A program made the position numbers and the translations under genes. Positions 1 to 5,035 of a stretch of 6,915 bases of DNA are shown here, piece after piece (positions within the stretch are counted from its first letter, which is position 1; each line of letters starts with the position of its first letter). Under the pieces are notes generated by a model. It searched no databases. It saw nothing but the letters and a program-made list of their open reading frames with translations, and was not told the DNA's origin. Source of the DNA: Alphaproteobacteria bacterium (GTDB lineage: Bacteria > Pseudomonadota > Alphaproteobacteria > RF32 > CAG-239); assembly GCA_003542415.1 (NCBI GenBank), contig DPKR01000122.1:1-6915 (forward strand), given 5' to 3'.

Positions 1-1083
1 GCTTGCGCAGGCTGCGGTGAAACACCTTATATCAAGTTGTTGACGCAACTCTTTGGTGACCGTATGGTTGTTGCCAACGCAACAGGTTGTACATCAATTT
101 ATTCCGGCAACTTGCCGACAACCCCATATTGCAAGGACGAAAAAGGTCATGGTCCGGCTTGGGCAAACTCTCTGTTTGAAGACAATGCCGAGTTCGGTCT
201 TGGTATGCGCCTTTCAATCGACCACGGTAAAGAGACGGCTATCACACTTTTAGATGGCTTAAAAGATAAACTCTCTGATGTGGCAGACAAAATCCTTTCA
301 AACCCTCAATCGACAGATGCTGAAATTGATCAGCAGCGCGATTTGGTGGCTGCTTTGAGAAAAGAACTTGCCAAGATTGACACAGAAGAAGCCAAACACT
401 TAAACGAAATGGCTGATTACCTCATCAAAAAATCCGTTTGGATTATCGGTGGTGACGGCTGGGCTTATGATATCGGCTTCGGCGGTGTGGATCATGCAAT
501 TGCATCAGGCAGAAACATCAACATTTTGGTGGTTGACACGGGCGTTTATTCAAACACCGGCGGTCAGCAATCAAAGGCAACCCCGATGGGCGCGTCTGCC
601 AAATTTGCAACAGCAGGTAAAGAACTCGCAAAGAAAGACCTTGGCATGATTGCGATGAGCTATGGCAATGTTTATGTGGCTCAAGTGGCAATCGGTGCTA
701 ACGATATGCAAACGATTAAGGCCTTCAACGAGGCAGAAGCCTACGATGGTCCGTCAATCATCATTGCATATTGTCCGTGCATCAACCAAGGCCTTAATAT
801 GGCAGATGGCTTAAGCCACCAAAAAGATGCTGTTGAATCAGGCTCATTCCCGATTTACCGCTACAACCCTGAAAACATCAAGGAAGGTAAAGCACCTTTG
901 ATGCTCGATTCAAAAGCACCGTCTAAGCCTTTGGCTGAATATATGGCAACCGAAACACGCTTCCAGGTCGTCAATAAAATGAACCCGGAACGTTATGAAA
1001 AACTCTTGAATAAAGCTCAAGAAGACGTGAAAGAAAAACGCGCATTGTTAGAGCATATGTCAGAGCTTAAAATTGCTGAATAA
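1..1083 (+). CDS. nifJ: Pyruvate:ferredoxin (flavodoxin) oxidoreductase, C-terminal part (5' end outside window)
   Basis: The frame is open from base 1 and gives the last 360 residues of a protein that is usually about 1,170-1,200 aa. The enzyme oxidises pyruvate with CoA to acetyl-CoA and CO2, passing electrons through Fe-S clusters to ferredoxin or flavodoxin in the cytoplasm. This part is the thiamine-diphosphate domain. Visible signs are the GDGWAYDIGFGG motif (near residue 153) and the NTGGQQSKATPMG segment (near 185). Four cysteines match the ligands of the TPP-proximal 4Fe-4S cluster: C2 and C5 (CxxC), C30 with the expected 25-residue gap, and C260 in the PCI motif. The tail (SFPIYRYNP onward, ending in a charged helix) is typical. 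Codon use is richer in G/C than the downstream genes, which suits high expression. The stop is TAA, followed by a terminator. Identification is near certain; the electron acceptor is not decided by this fragment. Confidence 0.97.
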   Translation, partial: ACAGCGETPYIKLLTQLFGDRMVVANATGCTSIYSGNLPTTPYCKDEKGHGPAWANSLFEDNAEFGLGMRLSIDHGKETAITLLDGLKDKLSDVADKILSNPQSTDAEIDQQRDLVAALRKELAKIDTEEAKHLNEMADYLIKKSVWIIGGDGWAYDIGFGGVDHAIASGRNINILVVDTGVYSNTGGQQSKATPMGASAKFATAGKELAKKDLGMIAMSYGNVYVAQVAIGANDMQTIKAFNEAEAYDGPSIIIAYCPCINQGLNMADGLSHQKDAVESGSFPIYRYNPENIKEGKAPLMLDSKAPSKPLAEYMATETRFQVVNKMNPERYEKLLNKAQEDVKEKRALLEHMSELKIAE

Positions 1084-1098
1084 TTAGGCACAATTGTT

Positions 1099-1120
1099 AT
1101 TAACGAACTTAATCGTTAAT
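1099..1120. repeat. Short inverted repeat in the nifJ 3' UTR
   Basis: ATTAACGA (1099-1106) and TCGTTAAT (1113-1120) form a perfect 8-bp inverted repeat around a 6-nt loop, 15 nt after the nifJ stop. It could be an mRNA 3'-end stabilising hairpin or part of the terminator region. It has no T-tract of its own. Confidence 0.5.
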
Positions 1121-1129
1121 CTCAGAGAC

Positions 1130-1165
1130 AAAAACACCATTCTTATTTAAGGATGGTGTTTTTAT
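1130..1165 (+). terminator. Intrinsic terminator after nifJ, probably bidirectional
   Basis: The arms 1130-1144 and 1149-1163 pair over 15 bp (one T-G wobble at 1141/1152) around the 4-nt loop ATTT. The right arm ends in a T-run and the left arm begins with an A-run, so the structure can terminate on both strands. It fits the end of nifJ on the plus strand and the end of any minus-strand transcript arriving from 1720. Confidence 0.85.
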
Positions 1166-1176
1166 TGTAATCTGAA

Positions 1177-1199
1177 AACCCCGCGTTAGACGCGGGGTT
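1177..1199. repeat. G+C-rich hairpin, left member of a hairpin pair
   Basis: AACCCCGCGT (1177-1186) and ACGCGGGGTT (1190-1199) pair perfectly over 10 bp around the loop TAG. No T-run follows on the plus strand. On the minus strand the stem runs into TTTTC, so it may be a weak minus-strand terminator. The same stem recurs at 1459-1480, so the two may be copies of an interspersed palindromic repeat. Confidence 0.75.
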
Positions 1200-1258
1200 C
1201 GGTGTAGCTTTTAAAATACCAATATAGAAACAGAGAATTTTGGTGTAAGGGGTATTAT

Positions 1259-1378
1259 GTGGATACAACAGGAAAAAACACCGAAAAAATTATGGAATAT
1301 ATCAGAAATCAGCTCAAAGAAGACCAAATAGCCGAGCAGCTGACGATGGATTTGAACGACCCGTTTACGGGTAAGTAG
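1259..1378 (+). CDS. Possible 39-aa small protein, GTG start
   Basis: I do not recognise this ORF. It begins at GTG 1259, preceded by AAGGGG at 1247-1252 with a 6-nt gap, and ends at TAG 1376-1378. The frame is open back to a stop at 1205-1207, with no other usable start upstream. The peptide is polar and charged, with a likely amphipathic helix (IMEYIRNQLKEDQIAEQL, residues 11-28) followed by MDLNDPFTGK. There is no signal peptide and no cysteine. The last codons overlap a small hairpin (1359-1372), and the ORF lies upstream of the hairpin series and terminator at 1388-1490, which could be its 3' UTR. An ATG at 1257 in another frame gives only 22 codons and is less likely. A non-coding transcript is the main alternative. 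Confidence 0.35.
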   Translation: MDTTGKNTEKIMEYIRNQLKEDQIAEQLTMDLNDPFTGK

Positions 1379-1490
1379 TAACAAATTGCGTCTGGCAGAC
1401 GCTTAGCAACCCCGTTCAGGGCTTGCCAGTGGTAAAGGCTTATAGCCGCATATGAAGAACCCCGCGTTTTACGCGGGGGTCTCTTTTTTT
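1359..1490 (+). ncRNA. Candidate structured RNA: series of small hairpins ending in a terminator
   Basis: Five potential stem-loops follow one another on the plus strand. They are ACCCG/CGGGT at 1359-1372; GCGTCT/AGACGC with a GGC loop at 1388-1402; GCAA-C-CCC/GGG-C-TTGC with one C-C mismatch at 1406-1426; GGCT/AGCC with a TAT loop at 1437-1447; and the terminator stem at 1460-1478. No protein fits 1379-1458 on either strand with confidence. This density of local stems with a final T-run is what a small RNA or structured 3' UTR would show. I cannot assign it to a known RNA family, and no clear promoter is seen directly upstream. The small ORF at 1259-1378 may share the transcript. Confidence 0.3.
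1459..1490 (+). terminator. Intrinsic terminator (plus strand), right member of hairpin pair
   Basis: CCCCGCGT (1460-1467) and ACGCGGGG (1471-1478) form an 8-bp G+C-rich stem with a TTT loop, followed by GTCTC and seven T residues ending at 1490. This is a standard plus-strand intrinsic terminator for whatever is transcribed across 1200-1460. Its stem is the same as the hairpin at 1177-1199. It lies inside the 3' end of the minus-strand gene at 1469-1720, whose stop codon falls in the loop. Confidence 0.75.
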
Positions 1491-1720
1491 GATACTCGTT
1501 TTCGGCGAAATAATTCTTTTGCAAAAATGTTTAATTTAAGAGAATTTTTGACGGCAAGTTTTTCGTTGCACATATCCAGCAAATCAGAAACGGCATGTGC
1601 TAAATCTTCAGTTGAGAGCTGTTGAGACTCAAGTGTAAACTTTGCCTCCCATTTAACAGACTTATAAATATAAAATAAGCCCAAAACAAAAATTAATAAT
1701 AGAATAAAAAGAATTTCCAT
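1469..1720 (-). CDS. Small single-pass membrane protein of unknown function
   Basis: I do not recognise this 83-aa protein. Residues 2-19 form one strongly hydrophobic helix (EILFILLLIFVLGLFYIY), followed by KSVKWEAKF. The remainder looks helical and cytoplasmic, with a basic end (FRRKRVSKK). This resembles a membrane-anchored small protein; there is no lipobox and no clear signal-peptide cleavage site. The start is the only reasonable ATG, but no strong Shine-Dalgarno sequence precedes it (upstream reads TCTAAAGCTT). The gene is convergent with nifJ, and the shared terminator at 1130-1163 would stop its transcript. Its last residues are encoded by the plus-strand terminator hairpin and T-run, so the C-terminus may not be functionally constrained. 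Moderately likely to be real because of its well-formed membrane segment. Confidence 0.5.
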   Translation of the reverse strand: MEILFILLLIFVLGLFYIYKSVKWEAKFTLESQQLSTEDLAHAVSDLLDMCNEKLAVKNSLKLNIFAKELFRRKRVSKKETPA

Positions 1721-1752
1721 AAGCTTTAGATATAATAATGTAACAGTGCATG

Positions 1753-1761
1753 TGATATAAT
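1753..1761 (+). promoter_or_regulatory. Extended -10 element (possible upstream promoter)
   Basis: TGA followed by TATAAT (1756-1761) is a perfect extended -10 hexamer. A transcript starting near 1768 would read into the tRNA-Leu with a leader of about 105 nt. No good -35 box is seen, as is allowed for extended -10 promoters. In such A/T-rich DNA a chance match is possible. Confidence 0.3.
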
Positions 1762-1797
1762 CAGAAAAAAAGCTTTATCAATCTGATAGGTGCTAAT

Positions 1798-1854
1798 ATT
1801 TTTTTAAAAAAATTAAAAAAAACTCTTGATTCTTTTTTATTTTTAGAATATTCA
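1798..1854 (+). promoter_or_regulatory. tRNA-Leu promoter with A/T-tract UP-like element
   Basis: TTGATT (1826-1831) and TATTCA (1849-1854) are separated by 17 bp and would start transcription near 1861, about a dozen bases before the tRNA. Just upstream, 1798-1822 consists almost entirely of A and T tracts, including a run of seven T then seven A. This resembles an UP element, as found at stable-RNA promoters. The -10 match is only partial. Confidence 0.5.
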
Positions 1855-1873
1855 TATCTCGTCTTATAAAGAT

Positions 1874-1959
1874 GCGGCCGTGGCGAAATTGGTAGACGCG
1901 TAACGTTGAGGTCGTTATGAACTAAGTTCATGGAGGTTCAAGTCCTCTCGGCCGCACCA
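1874..1959 (+). tRNA. tRNA-Leu, anticodon GAG
   Basis: This is an 86-nt class II tRNA. The acceptor arms GCGGCCG (1874-1880) and CGGCCGC (1949-1955) pair perfectly, followed by discriminator A and an encoded CCA (1957-1959). The D loop holds AATTGGTAGAC. The anticodon stem TAACG/CGTTA encloses TTGAGGT, placing GAG at 1908-1910, which reads CUC and CUU. A long variable arm (TGAAC-TAA-GTTCA) marks leucine identity, and the T arm carries TTCAAGT between GGAGG and CCTCT. It stands alone, with no other tRNA nearby. Confidence 0.97.
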
Positions 1960-2012
1960 TTAAAGAGCACTTCTTAAGTTTCCAAATATTATCAGTCAAA
2001 AGGAGGTCTGCC

Positions 2013-2966
2013 ATGCTTAGAATATATAAATCAGAAGATGGCGGTAAGCTTGTTAAGCTCAAAAAAAACAAGGTCACTTCGCTTTCATGGTATAATTTAA
2101 TCAATCCGGATGATGAGGAGCTCTTAAAAGTTGCAGATCAATTAAAGCTCGATTTTGATATGCTTAAAAACGCCCTTGACTTAAATGAGCGTTCTCGAGT
2201 CGAGTTTGAAGACAATGTCCTCTCACTCATCGTTAATTTGCCGCTTTTGGACGAGGATGGGCAGTTTGATACATTGCCGTGTGGTTTGTTTTTCACAAAA
2301 CGTAATTTTATGACAATCTGCACACGTGACAATCGTATTTTGAGCTCTTTTAACAAAAATACGGCAAAAACATTTGATACGCGTGAGCGCGGACGATTTT
2401 TGCTGATCATTCTTTCAAAATGCACACAATTTTATTTAAAATATTTAGCCATTTTAAATCAAAAAACGGAAGAAATTGAATATTCGCTCCGCAAAACAAC
2501 GAACAATAAAGCTCTTTTTGATTTAATGGAAATTCAAAAGTCGCTCGTTTACTTCACAACAGCTTTAAAAGACAATCATGTCGTTTTATTAAAATTGCTC
2601 AGAATGTTGCGCTCTAAAACATTTGCAAACATTATTGCTTTTACCGAAGACGATATGGATGTTTTGGATGATGTGATTGTTGATAACAAGCAAGCCATCG
2701 AAATGGTTGATATGCATCGCTCAATTTTAGAAGGTATGATGGATGGTTTTGCCTCTATCATCAACAACAACTTAAACCTTGTGATGAAGTTTTTGGCAGC
2801 TATCACGATTATTTTATCAATTCCGACGATGTTGGCGTCTTTTTGGGGAATGAATGTGCCGGTGCCTTTTGCTCCTCATCCGTACGGCTTTGCTTTTGTT
2901 ATAGCTTTTTCCATTGTTTTAACAATTCTTGCCACAATTTTCTTTAAGAAAAAAGGTATGTTTTAG
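2013..2966 (+). CDS. corA: CorA-family magnesium/divalent cation transporter
   Basis: This 317-aa protein has the usual CorA length and layout: a large N-terminal cytoplasmic domain (about 1-250) with a long helical stretch, then two C-terminal membrane helices (about 258-278 and 290-311). The diagnostic GMN motif, which forms the pore entrance, is at 279-281 at the end of the first helix, in the context SFWGMNVPVPF. The C-terminus is basic (KKKGMF), as in family members. Such proteins form pentameric inner-membrane channels for Mg2+, sometimes Co2+ or Ni2+. The loop between the helices lacks the acidic MPEL-type sequence of classical CorA, so substrate preference is open. The start is fixed by AAAGGAGG with AGGAGG at 2001-2006, 6 nt before ATG. 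The gene follows the tRNA by 53 nt with no terminator between, and ends at a hairpin terminator. Confidence 0.92.
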   Translation: MLRIYKSEDGGKLVKLKKNKVTSLSWYNLINPDDEELLKVADQLKLDFDMLKNALDLNERSRVEFEDNVLSLIVNLPLLDEDGQFDTLPCGLFFTKRNFMTICTRDNRILSSFNKNTAKTFDTRERGRFLLIILSKCTQFYLKYLAILNQKTEEIEYSLRKTTNNKALFDLMEIQKSLVYFTTALKDNHVVLLKLLRMLRSKTFANIIAFTEDDMDVLDDVIVDNKQAIEMVDMHRSILEGMMDGFASIINNNLNLVMKFLAAITIILSIPTMLASFWGMNVPVPFAPHPYGFAFVIAFSIVLTILATIFFKKKGMF

Positions 2967-2969
2967 AAA

Positions 2970-3006
2970 AAAAACTGTATATTTTTGAGCAAATATACTG
3001 GTTTTT
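2970..3006 (+). terminator. Intrinsic terminator after corA
   Basis: GTATATTT (2977-2984) pairs with AAATATAC (2991-2998) around the loop TTGAGC. After a one-base bulge the stem continues through 2970-2976 with 3000-3006, with the A-run pairing to the final T-run. It separates corA from the lspA operon. Confidence 0.7.
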
Positions 3007-3020
3007 ATGGAAAAAAAACT

Positions 3021-3026
3021 TATAAT
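3021..3026 (+). promoter_or_regulatory. Likely -10 box of the lspA operon promoter
   Basis: A perfect TATAAT lies 15 nt after the corA terminator and 31 nt before the chosen lspA start. Transcription would begin near 3033, leaving a short leader that contains the ribosome binding site. The -35 region (CTGGTT at 2998-3003) is a poor match, so the call rests on the -10 and its position. Confidence 0.45.
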
Positions 3027-3057
3027 CAGCTTAAACAAAAAGAAAAAGGATAAAAGA

Positions 3058-3540
3058 ATGATTTTAGGTTTATTTGCTGCATTAACGGCTTTTATTGCCG
3101 ACCAACTTTCTAAATTTTATATATTCAAATTTGTTATAGAAAACGGCTCACCATATAAAGTGTGTGATTATTTCAATATTGTTTCTGCTTTTAATAAAGG
3201 CGTTAGCTTTTCAATGTTTGATAATGGTGGAAATGCAGGAAGAATATTTCTGATTGTTTTTGCATTAGGCGTTGTTGTTTTCTTACTCCATTGGATGAAA
3301 ACGGAAATTTCACGTTTTGTTCAAGTTTCATTAGGACTTATCATCGGCGGAGCACTCGGCAATGTGGCCGACAGATTACGCATGGGCGCTGTTTATGATT
3401 TTTTGGATTTCCACTATGGCGCATATCATTGGCCGGCATTTAATTTGGCAGACACATTTATATGTGTCGGTGCGTGTTTGGTTATTTTGCATGCATTATT
3501 AAACAGAAAGAAAATTTCATTGAAGGATATTAACAAATGA
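3058..3540 (+). CDS. lspA: Lipoprotein signal peptidase (signal peptidase II)
   Basis: LspA is an inner-membrane aspartic peptidase that cuts prolipoproteins before the lipidated cysteine. From ATG 3058 the protein is 160 aa, normal for the family. Conserved parts are visible in order: DQLSK (residues 15-19), the FNKGVSFSMF block (45-54), GNVADR with catalytic Asp 105, and FNLADTFI with catalytic Asp 132. Four membrane helices are apparent at about 3-21, 61-79, 86-101 and 129-148. An in-frame ATG at 3007 would add a lysine-rich 17-residue extension. It has no Shine-Dalgarno, sits on the T-run of the upstream terminator and precedes the likely promoter -10. The 3058 start has AAGGA at 3046-3050, 7 nt upstream. 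The stop overlaps the next start codon (ATGA), indicating translational coupling. Confidence 0.95.
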   Translation: MILGLFAALTAFIADQLSKFYIFKFVIENGSPYKVCDYFNIVSAFNKGVSFSMFDNGGNAGRIFLIVFALGVVVFLLHWMKTEISRFVQVSLGLIIGGALGNVADRLRMGAVYDFLDFHYGAYHWPAFNLADTFICVGACLVILHALLNRKKISLKDINK

Positions 3541-3698
3541 AAAAAAATATAGCACTCTTATTAACACTCGTTGTGATTTTATCAGCTTGTTCAACCATGA
3601 AAAAGTGGCTCGGTTTGAACAAAACAACACCGGATGAAACGAAGATTGAGACTCGTTCACCTCTCGTTTTACCGCCGGATTTTGATGAACTTCCTTAA
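3537..3698 (+). CDS. Small outer-membrane lipoprotein, DUF3035/BamF-like
   Basis: This 53-aa ORF has a classical lipoprotein signal: MKKN, a hydrophobic core (IALLLTLVVI, residues 5-14) and the lipobox LSAC with Cys18 as the lipidation site. The mature part is only about 36 residues and ends with ETRSPLVLPPDFDELP. The TRSPLVLPPDF motif matches the conserved R-A/S-P-L-x-x-P-P-D core that I recall from the alphaproteobacterial DUF3035 family, described as the BamF subunit of the outer-membrane beta-barrel assembly machine. Serine at +2 favours outer-membrane sorting. GAAGGA at 3522-3527 is 9 nt upstream, and the start overlaps the lspA stop by 4 nt. The lipoprotein call is strong; the BamF link rests on one motif and gene position and is inference. 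It is shorter than typical members, so it may be a minimal version. Confidence 0.85.
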   Translation: MKKNIALLLTLVVILSACSTMKKWLGLNKTTPDETKIETRSPLVLPPDFDELP

Positions 3699-3706
3699 AA
3701 TTTCAG

Positions 3707-5035
3707 ATGAATAAAATTAAATATCTGCTTACTGTTATTGCTGTTTGCTTTTATTCAAACGCCTTTTCAAAAGTGTTTGACGCCGAAGAGTTTTATCTTG
3801 ACAACAATTTAAGAGTTGTGGTGGTTGAAAATCATAAAGCGCCGATTGTGAAGATGATGTTGTGGTATCAAGTCGGATCGATGGATGAAAAAGCAGGTAA
3901 AAGCGGTTTGGCACATCTTTTGGAGCATTTAATGTTTCGCGGAACATCAAGAGTTCCGGCATCTTCTTTTAATGAAATGATGCTTGAAAACGGAGCCGAT
4001 TTTAATGCTTTTACAAATCAAGATTTTACGGTTTATCACGCACTTGTTGATGTTTCACGCTTAGAACTTGTGATGGCTCTCGAAGCAGACAGAATGAAAA
4101 ATTTAAAAATTGATGATAATGCTTTTTCGGGCGAACAAAAAATTGTTTATCAAGAGCGAGAAGAACGTATAGAAAATAATCCGAAATCACGTTTTTCCGA
4201 GGAAGCACACCAGATTTTATGGCAAGGAACGCCTTATGCACATCCTGTTTCCGGAACATTAGAAGAAATCAACGCCTTAACAAAAAAAGATGCAATTGAT
4301 TTTTATTTGCGGTTTTATGCTCCGAATAATGCGGTGTTGGTCTTATCCGGTGATATTGATCTCAATGAGGCAAAAATATTGGCACAGAAGTACTTTGGAA
4401 ATATTCCATCAGTCAATGAAAACAATCGTAAAAGCTTGACCTTTGAAATGGAAAATACAGGTTCATACGGCATATCAAAAAAAATGGCTGATATTGAAAG
4501 CAGCAGGGCTTCAATTTCGTTTGTTGTTCCTTCTGTTTTAGAGAACAAAAAGGCAGCTTACGCCATGCTTGTTTTTTCAAATTACTTTGGCGAGAGCGGT
4601 AATTCATATCTCAACAAGGTTCTTGTCCAAAAAAACAAAGTTATTCAAGCAAGTTCCTCAGCTGATGTTTTTTCAAGAGGGCCGGGACTTTTTAGTGTTT
4701 CTGCATTGCTTTTGAACAATCAAAATATATCTTCTGACATCCAAATGCTCAAAAAAACAATTAAAGAAGGTATGGATTCCTTAACTCCGAATATGTTAGA
4801 AAAAGAAAAGAAAAAAATTCTTTCATGGTTTGTATATGTTAAAGACAATCCTTCTGATGCGGCATTTATCGTTGGGGAGCTTGCATCTTTAGGTCTTGAG
4901 TTGGATGAAATTGAGAGTTATGCTCAAAATATTGAAGCTGTGACGCATAAAGATATAGTTGATGCTGTAACACATATGTTGAACAGCTCGAAAAATATAA
5001 CAGCTTTACTGACGCCGGCCGAGGAGGAAAAATGA
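3707..5035 (+). CDS. M16-family zinc metallopeptidase, catalytic subunit
   Basis: This 442-aa protein belongs to the processing-peptidase-like M16 family (inverted zinc motif). A Sec signal peptide covers about residues 1-21, without a valid lipobox, so a periplasmic location is inferred. The zinc site is intact: HLLEH at 70-74 (His70, Glu73, His74) and the distal ligand Glu150 in VYQEREER. The typical FRGT and NAFTNQDFTVYH segments lie near 77-111. The second domain (about 190-442) is present, but the usual R-x6-Y substrate-binding pair is missing; the corresponding stretch reads VLVQKNKVIQ (305-314). It therefore probably needs a partner, most likely the next gene. The start lies 8 nt after the lipoprotein stop with only a weak ribosome binding site, so coupling to upstream translation is plausible. 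The substrate is unknown; clearance or processing of periplasmic peptides is the family expectation. Confidence 0.94.
   Translation: MNKIKYLLTVIAVCFYSNAFSKVFDAEEFYLDNNLRVVVVENHKAPIVKMMLWYQVGSMDEKAGKSGLAHLLEHLMFRGTSRVPASSFNEMMLENGADFNAFTNQDFTVYHALVDVSRLELVMALEADRMKNLKIDDNAFSGEQKIVYQEREERIENNPKSRFSEEAHQILWQGTPYAHPVSGTLEEINALTKKDAIDFYLRFYAPNNAVLVLSGDIDLNEAKILAQKYFGNIPSVNENNRKSLTFEMENTGSYGISKKMADIESSRASISFVVPSVLENKKAAYAMLVFSNYFGESGNSYLNKVLVQKNKVIQASSSADVFSRGPGLFSVSALLLNNQNISSDIQMLKKTIKEGMDSLTPNMLEKEKKKILSWFVYVKDNPSDAAFIVGELASLGLELDEIESYAQNIEAVTHKDIVDAVTHMLNSSKNITALLTPAEEEK

Noticed and set aside
1309..1524. 71-aa minus-strand ORF
   Set aside because: It overlaps the hairpin series and the end of the 83-aa minus-strand gene, has irregular composition, and no domain or ribosome binding site is visible. 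It is better explained by the structured plus-strand segment.
1776..1788. TATCA-ATC-TGATA inverted repeat as a possible operator
   Set aside because: Arms are only 5 bp in very A/T-rich DNA, and it is not placed at a convincing promoter. A chance match is likely.
1798..1813. A/T palindrome (seven T, seven A) as a terminator
   Set aside because: No G or C in the stem, so it would not form a stable terminator hairpin. It fits better as an A/T tract upstream of the tRNA promoter.
1874..1959. tRNA-Leu 3' end as an integration site for a mobile element
   Set aside because: No integrase gene and no repeat of the tRNA 3' end were seen in the window. The downstream DNA is an ordinary corA gene.
2138..2425. 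95-aa minus-strand ORF inside corA
   Set aside because: Shadow of a clear CorA coding frame, with no start signal or recognisable domain.
3007..3057. Longer lspA N-terminus from ATG 3007
   Set aside because: No Shine-Dalgarno, located on the T-run of a terminator and upstream of a TATAAT. The 17-residue lysine-rich extension is not typical of LspA.
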